DNA of 42,604 nt from Bodo saltans (GCA_001460835.1 CYKH01000904.1:27670-70273); one strand, 5' to 3'; positions 25,404-34,955 are shown, counted from the stretch's first letter. The notes: generated from the letters alone by a model not told the origin. Numbers and translations: made by a program.

Positions 25404-26909
25404 ATGTTGAGGGACTTAACCAACCAGTATCTCACGAGAAATGATACTGGAGCTGAAAAACGAGTAGCAAAACATCACGCCTTGGTCCCCAAAATCGAAC
25501 AAGGAAACCTTAGAGACCAGAGTTCACACGAGCGCTCTTCGTACTCTCGTTCATCGCCATCGCGCCACACTACGTCTCGTCATCCAGCGACAAGTGCAGT
25601 TGTGTCAACAAACGTAGGAGCGTACCTGAGCCGTGTCATTGATGTTCAGCAATCTGGTCGAGTGCATCCTCAGGACGTTGTGCGTTTTATCGAAGCGCTT
25701 CAGGTTCTACCGACCGCCGCAGATGGTGGTGATGGGGTCAGTGATGGCATAATGGATCGTGCAGTGATCCAAATGCTCCTCGAGCAGGTGTTTCGATCAG
25801 CAGAGCGACTTCAGCAGCACATGAACGTCGACGATAGATCTACTGCTTCTGTTTCAACGTACGAGGGAGGCATGGATGCATCGGTGTCATCTTCGGTTGC
25901 TCTTGGGTCGCAGCGCAGCAGCGCCACTGTGTCCATCGATACGTGTGCGCTTGTGTTCAACAGAGTGCTGCCCTCAACGACTGTCGCGCTAGCGGAGCGA
26001 TTAGAGCAGCTAGAGCAGCTCGCCGGCACGGGAGAAGATCGAGAGGCGATCCTGCACAGCATACATGTTCTGCAAACAGACATAGACAACGCGGAGGCCA
26101 GCATTGGCCGCTATGAGGTGTTGATTGGGCAATGCCAAAAAGCCCTCGAGGCTCGTCGTGTTGCCGCCCATCCATTGACAGTCATGGTCCACGCCAAGCT
26201 GTCACACCAAGAAGCTGCAGAAACGGTGCTTCAAGAGAAGCGATTGGCTGAAGGCTCCATGAGAGCTGACCTTGATGCCTCACAGCAGTTGGTGACTCTG
26301 CGCGCCGAAGAAGTTGAGGGTTGGAGGGCACGCATGGTCGAGTGGAAGCACGAGATGCGCACTGTGGGGGAGGACCTAGAGGCGACGAAAGCAGAGGAAG
26401 AAATTCTACTTAAGCGACTTGATTCACTGAGGCAGCACCGAAGGTCGCTAGAGCTGCAGCTCGATGCTGTTGACGAGGGTGTCAAATCTTGCCAAGAGTC
26501 GTTAGATCGCGCACTTGAGACATGGCAAGACGCTGTTGGCATCGCTGCAGCAGCATCTGCTCACCACCAGACAAGCATTGGAGATGTCGATGATGCAAAG
26601 GCAGTTATTATGACGATTGAGCGCGGCATCGATGTTGCACGTGGTGAATTTTCCGCTGAGAAGATTGAAGCCGAGTCCATCTTGCAGCGTTACCATCTTT
26701 TGTGCGCTGAGCGAAGAAAGCTACGAGAAACTCTTGTCAAAGACACGCTTGACGTTGCTGCGCTAAAGAATACCTTGGCATCTATCGTTGAGCATTCACC
26801 ACGTCGTCTGCCGATATCGATGCCTCACAAAAACGAGAGTGTTGTGTCCGTTCTTATCGATGAGCTTCGGGGCGCTACGGAGCTTTTAGAGGGTTTGATT
26901 GAGTTGTAA
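25404..26909 (+). CDS. Coiled-coil protein with a degenerate EF-hand-like N-terminus
   Basis: 501 residues from ATG 25404. After a Ser/Arg-rich N-terminus, residues near 72-95 (YLSRVIDVQQSGRVHPQDVV) look like an EF-hand with a weakened loop. From about 185 to 460 the sequence is heptad-rich and charged, for example RLEQLEQLAGTGEDREAIL and EATKAEEEILLKRLDSLRQH, predicting a long coiled coil. No catalytic motif, signal peptide or membrane segment is seen. Such proteins in kinetoplastids are often flagellar or basal-body components, but nothing here proves that. Function not recognised. Confidence 0.7.
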   Translation: MLRDLTNQYLTRNDTGAEKRVAKHHALVPKIEQGNLRDQSSHERSSYSRSSPSRHTTSRHPATSAVVSTNVGAYLSRVIDVQQSGRVHPQDVVRFIEALQVLPTAADGGDGVSDGIMDRAVIQMLLEQVFRSAERLQQHMNVDDRSTASVSTYEGGMDASVSSSVALGSQRSSATVSIDTCALVFNRVLPSTTVALAERLEQLEQLAGTGEDREAILHSIHVLQTDIDNAEASIGRYEVLIGQCQKALEARRVAAHPLTVMVHAKLSHQEAAETVLQEKRLAEGSMRADLDASQQLVTLRAEEVEGWRARMVEWKHEMRTVGEDLEATKAEEEILLKRLDSLRQHRRSLELQLDAVDEGVKSCQESLDRALETWQDAVGIAAAASAHHQTSIGDVDDAKAVIMTIERGIDVARGEFSAEKIEAESILQRYHLLCAERRKLRETLVKDTLDVAALKNTLASIVEHSPRRLPISMPHKNESVVSVLIDELRGATELLEGLIEL

Positions 26910-27150
26910 ATGTGATTGTGCTTTGAATTGCGGATGGAAGTGAAAGTTGTCGCGACTTCCAGATACATATCCAACAACGTTTTTTCTTTCGTTTCATCTC
27001 AGTACATTTCGACGAGCGCATATTTATGTAGGATAGTTACGAGAAGTTGACTGTTTTGTTTCAATGATCAATGTAATTGCCTTGATTTTTCTGTTCTCAT
27101 GCGAAAGTGTTAACGTTAAGAGCGTATCGTGAAACAAACACATTACTGTG

Positions 27151-29217
27151 ATGTCAGAGCCTGCAGAATTGCCCACTGCTCTTGCTGCCCCACCGCCATC
27201 AGAACACGAAGGACCGCAGGACGGGAGCGAGGAAGCAGCTCAAAATGGGACGGAGAATGAGACCACGCAAGAGCAGCAGCAACCTTCGCTTCATGTGAAA
27301 GTGGAAGACCAACACGACGCTCCTCCTCCTCAGGATGCACCCGTCGTCGCAGGCAACGATTCTGCGAACGACGCTGCTAGTGCACAGCGTGGTGCGTCAA
27401 AGTCAGACCGTCATGTAGCGTTTGATCCGGAGGTACATGTTGCTTCTGTTGTGTTCCACAAAGAGAAAACGCAACAGGAGATTGAGGATGAAATGGACGT
27501 GTTTGAGCGACTGTACTACGCGAAGCCGGTCCGTCAAGCTGCACCTCCTGTCAATCCCAATACCACCGCAGCGGCTGCAGAGGGCAGCACTATCGAAGCC
27601 ACTGGGGAAGTGGCAGCGGAGGGCGAGGGTGGTGCATCGAAGCCCGAGGGAGAGAACGGTGTAGCGCCAGAGACAGTGGTCACTGCTCCTCAACCTACCG
27701 CTCAAAAAGGTCGACATGTTCTGCCTCCGCCATCGGTAGAGCGGCGCTTAGCGGCAGAGTTGGGAGAGTGCTCCTTTAAGCCGCAAATCACAAGCATTGC
27801 CAAAGAGCACCGAAAGATTCGAAACTGGGAGCACTTCGTCCAGCTGCAGACGGAATGGTCCTCTCAGCAAGCGCGCAAGAACGCAGAGAACCTCAAGAAG
27901 CTTAACATTTCTGATGGAGTTGGACAATTGTTCGACGAGATCAAACGGACGCACTCGAAGAAAATCATCACGTACCTTGAGAAACAGCACCTGTACAAAA
28001 GCCCACAACAGGCGTACAAGAATGGAAAAACCTCAGCTCTGCGCAGTTTCATGCATCAGCACGACGCCCAGAGCAACAAGGGTTCCTCCTCGTACCACCG
28101 AGATCCCATCACCACCGATGGTACTATTTTCCAACGACTCCACGAAGAGGCGACGGTACGAGATGCGACAATTCGTGTTATGGAGCAGACGATGATTGAA
28201 AAGGAAGCACGAGAATTATTTCGGCCCACCACCAATGAATCCTACTGGCGTGCGTCAACGATGCTCGGTGCTCGAACACCCTCCCGCTCCCTTCGTGAAG
28301 CATTTTCAGGTGGCCACGAGGATAGCGGCAACTACGATGATATCGAAGACAATGAAGCCAGCTACTTTGATGACATGTCAGCGCCCATCGAGGAGGAATT
28401 ACTTGCAAAAGGTGAAGAGTACCGACGTCGCCTAGAGGCACGTCAGAATGCGAGCGTCCTACAAGAGGAAGTGCATTCATTTAAGCCCGTGATGAATCCC
28501 AACAGCCGACGTATTTTATTACGCAAAGCATTGGAGCATGAAATGGACCAAGATGAGGAGATGTGGTTTGGTGATGAGGAGCACCACCGCAGCGCTGAAC
28601 GCGATGAAGCTGGATCCTACAGCCACCACCCGCATCGTGCGGCTGCGGCGCGAACGGTGTCGCACAACAGCAGCGAAGAATTAATTTTGGAGCGCCGAAA
28701 AGATTCCCAAAAACCCAAAGCTACGTTCGATGCTGAAGTGTTTACCGCACGGATGCAACGTCGTGATGTTGATCGGGCCCAAAAGCTCTCAGCCCTTCGT
28801 CGCTCATTAAAATTAGAAGAAGTGTCAGAGTGCACATTCCGTCCATCGATCTCCCAGAAAAGCAACGTTAGCGCTCAACGCCAGCGTGGAGGGCTAAGCT
28901 ACTCACCTCACTCAAAAGCATCACAAAATTCATCAACGCCAAAAACGTACATCTCTCAGATTCCAATGGAATCCTTCTCACCGGAAGAAGTGGTGCGAGC
29001 AGCAGCACCTATAGCGCAAAGTGCCTCCGTTGGGCGGCGCCCTGAGCCAGTGGCAACGCGAAAGGCTCCCGTATCGAACAATGATGCACGCCACCACATG
29101 CGCCAAGGTGCCCAGCAGGCGCATCATGATGGCGACGCGTACCTTCAAAACCTTGAAGACGAACTTCGTGGGGTGATTGCAGAATGGACAACCATATCGG
29201 CAACGACAACATCCTGA
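27151..29217 (+). CDS. Cytoskeletal-type protein with repeated [CL]-x-F-[KR]-P motifs
   Basis: 688 residues from ATG 27151. The N-terminal 190 residues are acidic, Ala/Pro/Gln-rich and likely disordered. A short motif recurs four times at phenylalanines near 209, 357, 444 and 563: ECSFKPQIT, ELFRPTTN, HSFKPVMN and ECTFRPSIS. Such CTFxPxI motifs recur in many protist flagellar and cytoskeletal proteins. Between them are charged helical stretches (EHFVQLQTEWSSQQARKNAENLKKL) and an acidic patch with NYDDIEDNEASYFDD. No enzyme motif. The C-terminus ends in a short helical segment. A structural or microtubule-associated role is inferred; the exact family is not recognised. Confidence 0.7.
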   Translation: MSEPAELPTALAAPPPSEHEGPQDGSEEAAQNGTENETTQEQQQPSLHVKVEDQHDAPPPQDAPVVAGNDSANDAASAQRGASKSDRHVAFDPEVHVASVVFHKEKTQQEIEDEMDVFERLYYAKPVRQAAPPVNPNTTAAAAEGSTIEATGEVAAEGEGGASKPEGENGVAPETVVTAPQPTAQKGRHVLPPPSVERRLAAELGECSFKPQITSIAKEHRKIRNWEHFVQLQTEWSSQQARKNAENLKKLNISDGVGQLFDEIKRTHSKKIITYLEKQHLYKSPQQAYKNGKTSALRSFMHQHDAQSNKGSSSYHRDPITTDGTIFQRLHEEATVRDATIRVMEQTMIEKEARELFRPTTNESYWRASTMLGARTPSRSLREAFSGGHEDSGNYDDIEDNEASYFDDMSAPIEEELLAKGEEYRRRLEARQNASVLQEEVHSFKPVMNPNSRRILLRKALEHEMDQDEEMWFGDEEHHRSAERDEAGSYSHHPHRAAAARTVSHNSSEELILERRKDSQKPKATFDAEVFTARMQRRDVDRAQKLSALRRSLKLEEVSECTFRPSISQKSNVSAQRQRGGLSYSPHSKASQNSSTPKTYISQIPMESFSPEEVVRAAAPIAQSASVGRRPEPVATRKAPVSNNDARHHMRQGAQQAHHDGDAYLQNLEDELRGVIAEWTTISATTTS

Positions 29218-29389
29218 GGAGAGCCGCTCCCCCACACATCAGGAACCCACCACCGCACACTGTGGATTGTTGTATTTTGTTTTGTTTGACCTCTCGCTCG
29301 TCTTTGTGACCCTGTACTTGCTACTGGAACGAACCTCGTCGCGTGGGAAATGTAATGATTTATCCCCCTCCAGCAACCACTGTGGCATG

Positions 29390-29421
29390 TTTTTTGTTTT
29401 TTTTTTTTTTTGTCTCCTCAG
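29390..29421 (+). promoter_or_regulatory. Strong trans-splice acceptor tract
   Basis: A T run of about 20 bases interrupted by single Gs, followed by CTCCTCAG with AG at 29420-29421, 69 bases before ATG 29490. Among the clearest acceptors in the window. Confidence 0.6.
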
Positions 29422-29489
29422 AGAGCATTTATACGATCTTGTTTCAGCTAAATATTTTTTTCTCTAAAGTCGTCAACCCTTGAGCGCGA

Positions 29490-30224
29490 ATGGAGCGCAA
29501 CCTTGACAGTGCCCATGTCAAGCAACCGCCTCGATGCACCAACCTTCAGCTCCCTCCCCTACCCCATGAGCTGCAGCATGTGGTCAACCCATACTTGGAT
29601 CCTCGAGGTGCTATCGATGCTAATCGGCACTACCATCGTATCAGCCGCAGTGCCATCGCAGCGGCATCCGAGCGTCTCTCCAAACCGGTTGTGTCTAAAG
29701 CATTGGAATTGCATGATCGACACATTAGAGAAGTGACGGGTGAACGGAAGGCACCATCGCGACCTGGATCGAGGAGCAGCGTGAGGGCAGGAAGTGCCAC
29801 CCCTCCCCCAACACTCGAAGCCCTCATTGATCGGTATTACTCCGCACCGAGGGCTGCCCAGACGCAACTAAGAATGACGTTGGAACGGAAGCATGTGTTA
29901 CCCATTGGTGGTCTTCACACAACGGAGGACACGCTCATGACACCAGCCCAAGTGGTCGATTTTATCGAGCGCAATGTGTCTCGACCACAGTCTCGTGCAG
30001 AATCGCGCCAATCACTCCATCGAGCATCCATCGCTGCATTGCAATCGAAGAGCACTCAACGTGCGGATCACGTGAGCCACTTCTACACAGAGCAGGTACA
30101 GAAGGCTCAAAGTGAACGTGATCGGGTGATGTCACTTTATGCGAAGGAGCCGGTGCTGCGGCCCCTCTCCCCCGCAGACCAAAAGCGGTCTGCGGATCGT
30201 CTCTCGTCTGCAGGTAAGTCTTGA
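29490..30224 (+). CDS. Hypothetical basic, Ser/Arg-rich protein
   Basis: 244 residues, no recognised domain. The N-terminus has CTNLQLPPLPHELQHVVNPYLD, followed by helical charged parts. In the middle are basic Ser/Arg-rich linkers (RPGSRSSVRAG, SRPQSRAESRQS). A helical part near 190-225 includes HVSHFYTEQVQKAQSERDRVM. No signal peptide or membrane segment. The start follows a strong acceptor. Its position after two coiled-coil proteins does not show a shared function. Confidence 0.65.
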   Translation: MERNLDSAHVKQPPRCTNLQLPPLPHELQHVVNPYLDPRGAIDANRHYHRISRSAIAAASERLSKPVVSKALELHDRHIREVTGERKAPSRPGSRSSVRAGSATPPPTLEALIDRYYSAPRAAQTQLRMTLERKHVLPIGGLHTTEDTLMTPAQVVDFIERNVSRPQSRAESRQSLHRASIAALQSKSTQRADHVSHFYTEQVQKAQSERDRVMSLYAKEPVLRPLSPADQKRSADRLSSAGKS

Positions 30225-30547
30225 TGGTATCAAGGTTCAACGTGTCGTGCCGTGTACATTACAAAGGGTAGCTGAATGACAAGATGTACACTGGTGGTGT
30301 GTTGAACAACCTCAAAACAACTGAAACGCTCTCTCTCTCTCTCTCTCTCTCGCTCTCTTCGCCGTTTCTTTAAGGTAGCAGAAGTCCCATACTGTATCGC
30401 CGTTCAAGGGTCATAGATTTCTCAAGAGCAAGTGCGTGTCTTTTTTTTTTGAGAGTGAGTGCTGAGCCCCTTCTGTTGAAGTGTTGAAGCTTCGGCTATC
30501 ATTATCCACAAAATACATCCTCTACGTTGACACAGTTCTCCTTGGTG
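30225..30547. other. Spacer with CT microsatellite and T tract
   Basis: 323 bases with no convincing gene. It contains a CT dinucleotide run (30329-30351) and a T10 tract at 30441-30450 followed by AG at 30452-30453. Either could serve as the splice acceptor of the next gene. Confidence 0.55.
30329..30351 (+). repeat. CT dinucleotide microsatellite
   Basis: About eleven CT units in the spacer. As a pure pyrimidine tract upstream of a gene it may also act in trans-splicing. Confidence 0.85.
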
Positions 30548-31984
30548 ATGAATCACTTGAGAATTCCGGTCACACGAGGCGATCTTGCTATTGAGCAGAA
30601 TCCCATCTTTTCCCTTAACATTCGGAGTCGCCACCTCAATGGTGGTGGTGGTGGTGGTGGGATGCTATCTGCGAGAGGTAGGATTACAGGAGGAAGCACA
30701 CAACTGAGACCAGCAGATATTGCGGAGGCAGCCAATGCAGATGCCACCTACGACGAGAATCAGCAACAGTTTCCAACATCGTACGATCATCATGAGTTGC
30801 GACATCTCGACCTCCCTGACCGCCGAGTTAGTCTTATCGGTAGCGACAACAACAACGAATCGTTTTACGCGGCGGACCATCAAGATGATCCAGTGCTGAC
30901 CCAACGTGCCCGAGCTCTCAGCATCGTGTTTGGAACGGAGACAGTCGTGCAGCTGTCCATGACCTTTCTCACCACAATTTATTGTCGTCCTGCAATGCTA
31001 TCCTCCACCTTTAACAAATTCCGGGAGTCGCTGAAGGAACTGTCTCCTCGCGTGCGTGTGTACGGGTTCGCTGAGACGGATTTGTGTGAAGCGAACGTTC
31101 TCCTCGATGACGCCGGTGCTTTCCACGGTTGCATTCAGGTGGTCCCACTTTGTATCATGAGGCAAGTCTCTCATGCACGGCTGTGTCCTTGGTTTCATGG
31201 CTCACTCCGGCGAATTGTGGATCATCCGCTGTTTATCAGAGTATCTGTGATATTTCTCGTCATGTGCACTGCTGCCGATGAAGTGCTTGGCCGCATTAGC
31301 TTTAAGAACGATGCGTCGATATCTTGGAGCTTTTCGTCCGTGCAACTGCTCATCTTTGGGATTTACGCGATGTACCTATCGCGTCCCATTGTCAAACTTG
31401 TGCTCTTGACGTTCGATTTTTATTTGGTGTTGTTTTGGATCGCCGTGTCGACGTTGGTACGTGTGTATCACACCGACGACGCCACCACAACCCAACGGTT
31501 TGGATTTTCCGACGACAGCACGTTCGTCTGCACGCAGCTGTTTGCTCTCCTTCTGGATGCATACCCTCCCATCAGTCGCAGAAACAAAGGCTTTCTGTTT
31601 GCACTTAACGCAACATATCACCTCTACACCTACATTGTGTGGACGTACAATGGCTATGCGAATGGAGTCGACTCATTCGGAGTCACGAAGATTATCACGG
31701 CGACCTTTCCAACAGTGTTGCTCGGGCAAACGACAGCTGCCACGCTGGTTGCCTTCAGTTTGGATTTTCCGACGACAGCACGTTCGTCTGCACGCAGCTG
31801 TTTGCTCTCCTACTGGACGCATACCCTCCCATCAGTCGCAGAAACAAAGGCTTTCTGTTTGCACTTAATGCGACGTATCACTTATACACCTACATTGTGT
31901 GGACGTACAATGGCTATGCGAATGGAGTCGACTCATTTGGAGTCACGAAGATTATCACGGCGACCTTTCCAACAGTGTTGCTAG
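30548..31984 (+). CDS. Polytopic membrane protein, fragment 1
   Basis: True coding sequence up to about 31757. Beyond that the frame reads copy 2 of the duplication out of register and stops at 31984. Confidence 0.55.
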   Translation: MNHLRIPVTRGDLAIEQNPIFSLNIRSRHLNGGGGGGGMLSARGRITGGSTQLRPADIAEAANADATYDENQQQFPTSYDHHELRHLDLPDRRVSLIGSDNNNESFYAADHQDDPVLTQRARALSIVFGTETVVQLSMTFLTTIYCRPAMLSSTFNKFRESLKELSPRVRVYGFAETDLCEANVLLDDAGAFHGCIQVVPLCIMRQVSHARLCPWFHGSLRRIVDHPLFIRVSVIFLVMCTAADEVLGRISFKNDASISWSFSSVQLLIFGIYAMYLSRPIVKLVLLTFDFYLVLFWIAVSTLVRVYHTDDATTTQRFGFSDDSTFVCTQLFALLLDAYPPISRRNKGFLFALNATYHLYTYIVWTYNGYANGVDSFGVTKIITATFPTVLLGQTTAATLVAFSLDFPTTARSSARSCLLSYWTHTLPSVAETKAFCLHLMRRITYTPTLCGRTMAMRMESTHLESRRLSRRPFQQCC

Positions 31985-33336
31985 GGCAAACGACAGCTGC
32001 CACGCTGGTTGCTTTCAGCTCGCGTCTCGCATTTCGTTGCTGGTTTCGCTCGCTGGACCTTGCCGTGGTTGATTTTGCCACAAATGTTGTCCCTCACGTG
32101 CGATTCGAGGATGATACCATTCGTAGCCCAGTAGCGAACTTAGGATCCGGGAATGTGAGTAGTAGTAGTGGGGGAGGCAGCGGATTCCGAACGAGGTCGA
32201 TGGAAGAAGTCAACGATGTGTTACTCGCAGGTGCTCCCAAGTTCGTAGAAGAATCGTCGTCGCTTGCGAATTTTGGCCGAGCAAGCCACGTCCCAGATGA
32301 GCTACGAAGGGCAACTCGAAACAGCTCTTCGTCGCGCATCTTCCGTGATAGTTCCCGTCGACTAAGTGCTGGCAGAGTCAGCCGATCGCATATCAGCGCA
32401 AATGCGATGGTCACCCTGCATGTGGATGGGTCGATGCCCTGCGCATCTCAAGCAGCGGCAGATATTGCTGCCGCCAAAGTCGATCAACTTCTTGCCCCTC
32501 TTGATGGAAAGCTGGATACGTACCTTGTTGAGGCATCCTGTGCCTTTTCTCCCGACCGCCGCACCTTCCTACCAGAATCGTACATGATCAGCTACTCCCC
32601 AATGCCCCTCATTGCATGGGCGTGGGCCTTCCGCGTAGTATGCAAGTGGTGGCTCCCATACGTGGTGATGGTGTCGTGCACAGCAGCGGCAGCATTGCTG
32701 GCGCTACTTCTCAATAAGCAGATGGATGAGTCTACATTGTGGGCACAAATCGTAGTTCGGCTGATACCGATGCTAGAAATGTTGATGATCATGATGTTCG
32801 GCATGTCAAGGGCCCTAGCCCGTGATGCCCTCAAAACCCTTGATTTCTGGTACGTGCTCATTGCCTTCACCGCACAGAACGCGGCCACGGCATATGTCTA
32901 CGTCCACACAGATGTTCCTGAGGTTGCATTCATGCACAGCCTTCTCACGTCAACTTTGGCTCTCTTCTTTGCGTTCATGGACTGCTTCATCTCAACGTCG
33001 TTCCGTCCGTTTCACAAAGGGTTTATTGGGGTTATCATGGCAGTTTACACGATTCATGACTTGTTTATCGCATCTCCCACCGCATTTCAGGAAAAAAGCT
33101 ACGTCAAGCGTGTCGATCTAGGGTTCATGGTCTTCAGCGCGGGCTCCATGACCATGCTTAGCAGCCTTTCCCTGTTAATATTGTACCTAAAAATAGCAGT
33201 CCGAACGTTGCTGTTGGGATCATCGCTGATCTTCTTCCAAATCGGTGCCAAGGAGGAGGTGGTGGGTGAGGAAAGCTTTGTTGATGTCACTCGGGAGGAT
33301 TGGTTGTCCGACAATGGTATTAACGGCGATGAGTAG
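30548..33336 (+). CDS. Polytopic membrane protein; frame broken by one tandem duplication
   Basis: The locus appears as two overlapping frames (30548-31984 and 31639-33336). Removing one 260-base copy restores a single frame of about 842 residues. The first in-frame ATG is 30548. The N-terminal 110 residues are hydrophilic, with a Gly run. Then come many hydrophobic segments (PLFIRVSVIFLVMCTAA, LLIFGIYAMYL, LVLLTFDFYLVLFWIAV), a large Ser-rich hydrophilic loop (about residues 440-600), and a second membrane cluster (WLPYVVMVSCTAAAALLALLL, LISLTLALFFAF-like text) near the C-terminus. Roughly ten membrane spans. No known transporter or receptor motif was recognised; a lineage-specific protein is likely. 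Confidence 0.65.
30641..30660 (+). repeat. GGT microsatellite encoding a Gly run
   Basis: GGT repeated to give a seven-glycine tract near residue 35 of the polytopic membrane protein. Confidence 0.85.
31498..32017 (+). repeat. Tandem duplication E (two 260-base copies)
   Basis: Copy 1 is 31498-31757 and copy 2 is 31758-32017. I count ten base differences, all synonymous, so both copies encode the same peptide of about 85 residues. The 260-base offset (2 mod 3) breaks the gene. Confidence 0.93.
31639..33336 (+). CDS. Polytopic membrane protein, fragment 2
   Basis: True coding sequence from about 31758, encoding the same FALLLDAYPPISRRNKGF peptide as fragment 1, then the Ser-rich loop and C-terminal membrane cluster. 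Bases before 31758 are an out-of-frame reading of copy 1. Confidence 0.55.
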   Translation: MDVQWLCEWSRLIRSHEDYHGDLSNSVARANDSCHAGCLQFGFSDDSTFVCTQLFALLLDAYPPISRRNKGFLFALNATYHLYTYIVWTYNGYANGVDSFGVTKIITATFPTVLLGQTTAATLVAFSSRLAFRCWFRSLDLAVVDFATNVVPHVRFEDDTIRSPVANLGSGNVSSSSGGGSGFRTRSMEEVNDVLLAGAPKFVEESSSLANFGRASHVPDELRRATRNSSSSRIFRDSSRRLSAGRVSRSHISANAMVTLHVDGSMPCASQAAADIAAAKVDQLLAPLDGKLDTYLVEASCAFSPDRRTFLPESYMISYSPMPLIAWAWAFRVVCKWWLPYVVMVSCTAAAALLALLLNKQMDESTLWAQIVVRLIPMLEMLMIMMFGMSRALARDALKTLDFWYVLIAFTAQNAATAYVYVHTDVPEVAFMHSLLTSTLALFFAFMDCFISTSFRPFHKGFIGVIMAVYTIHDLFIASPTAFQEKSYVKRVDLGFMVFSAGSMTMLSSLSLLILYLKIAVRTLLLGSSLIFFQIGAKEEVVGEESFVDVTREDWLSDNGINGDE

Positions 33337-33680
33337 CTTGTTGTGTGTGGGCGTGCGCCTCCATCGTCGTCCTGTTAAGCACAGAAGAAAAATCGTTGCA
33401 CAAGTGAACCCCCCTTACTCGCATTCACCTTTTCTTTTCCCCCAAGAATAGAGGGAGCTCTTTGTTGTCGGCGCTCCAACCTCTTTGCCATCAAGGCTTT
33501 GGCGGTTCCGAGGACTTTAGTTAAAACGAAGAGCGGTTAGAAATGTTTTGTTGCGAATTTGGTGGCTCCGTCCTTTGAACAGCCTAGCTTCTCTCGTAAA
33601 TTTACGTCAGTTTGAATTGAATTGCCTGTGTTGATGATTTCAGTCTGCATTAGTACAAAAGTAAGAGAGAACATCGCGTG
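33337..33680. other. Spacer with pyrimidine tract
   Basis: 344 bases without a convincing gene. A C/T tract at about 33424-33446 ends in CCCCCAAG, a candidate acceptor, and would give a leader of about 235 bases. Nothing else recognised. Confidence 0.5.
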
Positions 33681-34955
33681 ATGAGTGAGTCTCCACAAGG
33701 ACAAGTTACAAATGGTGAGCTCGCTAACGCAAAAGTACTCATTTGGCAACGGCAACCAAAAACGCATCTCATGCTCATCACTGCGTCCATTATTTGCATC
33801 GTCGGCATGTACGCTGCATTATCAAGCACTGAGCGCTCATCCATTGATCTGCAAGATGCCGTTCGTCGCACTGCTTCCGTGTGTCGCGACATCGATGCCC
33901 ATGCAAGAACAGTAGCAGTAGCAGTGCCGCCCACTCGACCCCCTCCAATGGAGATTCACGTGCATGTTATCCTGTGCCCTGCAACGGCTGACGACGACGC
34001 AATGATTGACACCATGCCCTCATCACTGTACGGTGCGTTGGCTACTATCCGTGGTCTGTTGAATTACGCCGCGTCCAACGGGGGTAGTCGAGGGACGGTG
34101 AATATGGTAGAGGAGGTGCCTGCCCTTTCGATGACGCTGTCGAAGTCTCCGCTGCGTGTGTGTAAAGCTGCGCGAAAGACGCGCGGAGAGACTACTGCTG
34201 CTGCGGGAAGCAACGTACATGATGATGAGGACGAGGATGAGATGACTGCAGAGGAGGCTGCGTCCGTTGGATCGCTAGTAGTGGACGCGACCACGCAGAG
34301 TTGGGTGGTGATGACAACTGTCCGACAGCAATCGTCGCCAATCGAGGCCACATCCACCTGCCAACGTGATCACAATCGACGAATGTGGTGCACCCTAGTG
34401 CTGCCTTCAACTCTTGAGTCCCACAACAACACCACCAATGATGGTGGCAGCGTTCGGATGGGAGTTCGGAAATGGGTAGGTGGCGTCGTTGCGTCTATTC
34501 TGGGTATTCAAAGCTTCCACGACATCGACGGTGTGAGGTCGTATCTCACGAACCGACGATCCGCTGCGTGCCGCTTTGTTGTCTACGCACTTAGCGGCCT
34601 GGCTCAAGTATTAGACGCTGCGCCTACGATGCCACTTGCGGTGGCACTCGGGGACTCCATCAGCAAGTCTGTTGATGCCATCACGCTGCGCCCGCCTAGC
34701 ACCGACTCAGTTGAGGCCACAAGAACCGTTCGATCAGCAGCTGTCGTTGAGCGCTGCTCGATGGACCCGTCGCTTCTCCCTCAAATGTTTTATCCTCTTG
34801 AGCATCTGCTTGCGGTCCACTTGTCCTTCCTTCTTCCCGTCGTCGTGGCATTTATTGCCGGTCTCGGTCTGACGTTGAAGGAATGGAAGCGACAACGCAA
34901 GGCACAGCGTGCCGCTCTCGCGAATGGCATAGAGTCGTCTCCGGTAGCTTCGTGA
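33681..34955 (+). CDS. Two-span membrane protein, PIG-S-like (possible GPI transamidase subunit)
   Basis: 424 residues. One membrane segment lies near the N-terminus (LMLITASIICIVGMYAAL) and one near the C-terminus (LAVHLSFLLPVVVAFIAGLGL), with a large hydrophilic domain between and a basic tail (KEWKRQRKAQR). This is the topology of PIG-S, a GPI transamidase subunit. Local likeness supports it: after span 1, SSTERSSIDLQDAV parallels the PIG-S TT-x-x-YR-x-x-LP segment; before span 2, CSMDPSLLPQMFYPLEHLLAV parallels the PIG-S end. Kinetoplastids were described with TTA1 and TTA2 in place of PIG-S/PIG-U; this may be the TTA1-type counterpart. An acidic run (HDDEDEDEMTAEEAA) sits in the middle. 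Assignment is tentative. Confidence 0.5.
   Translation: MSESPQGQVTNGELANAKVLIWQRQPKTHLMLITASIICIVGMYAALSSTERSSIDLQDAVRRTASVCRDIDAHARTVAVAVPPTRPPPMEIHVHVILCPATADDDAMIDTMPSSLYGALATIRGLLNYAASNGGSRGTVNMVEEVPALSMTLSKSPLRVCKAARKTRGETTAAAGSNVHDDEDEDEMTAEEAASVGSLVVDATTQSWVVMTTVRQQSSPIEATSTCQRDHNRRMWCTLVLPSTLESHNNTTNDGGSVRMGVRKWVGGVVASILGIQSFHDIDGVRSYLTNRRSAACRFVVYALSGLAQVLDAAPTMPLAVALGDSISKSVDAITLRPPSTDSVEATRTVRSAAVVERCSMDPSLLPQMFYPLEHLLAVHLSFLLPVVVAFIAGLGLTLKEWKRQRKAQRAALANGIESSPVAS

Noticed and set aside
30329-30351. CT repeat as part of a CRISPR or transposon feature
   Set aside because: It is a plain dinucleotide microsatellite without spacers, inverted repeats or target-site duplication. No CRISPR array or mobile element was seen anywhere in the window.
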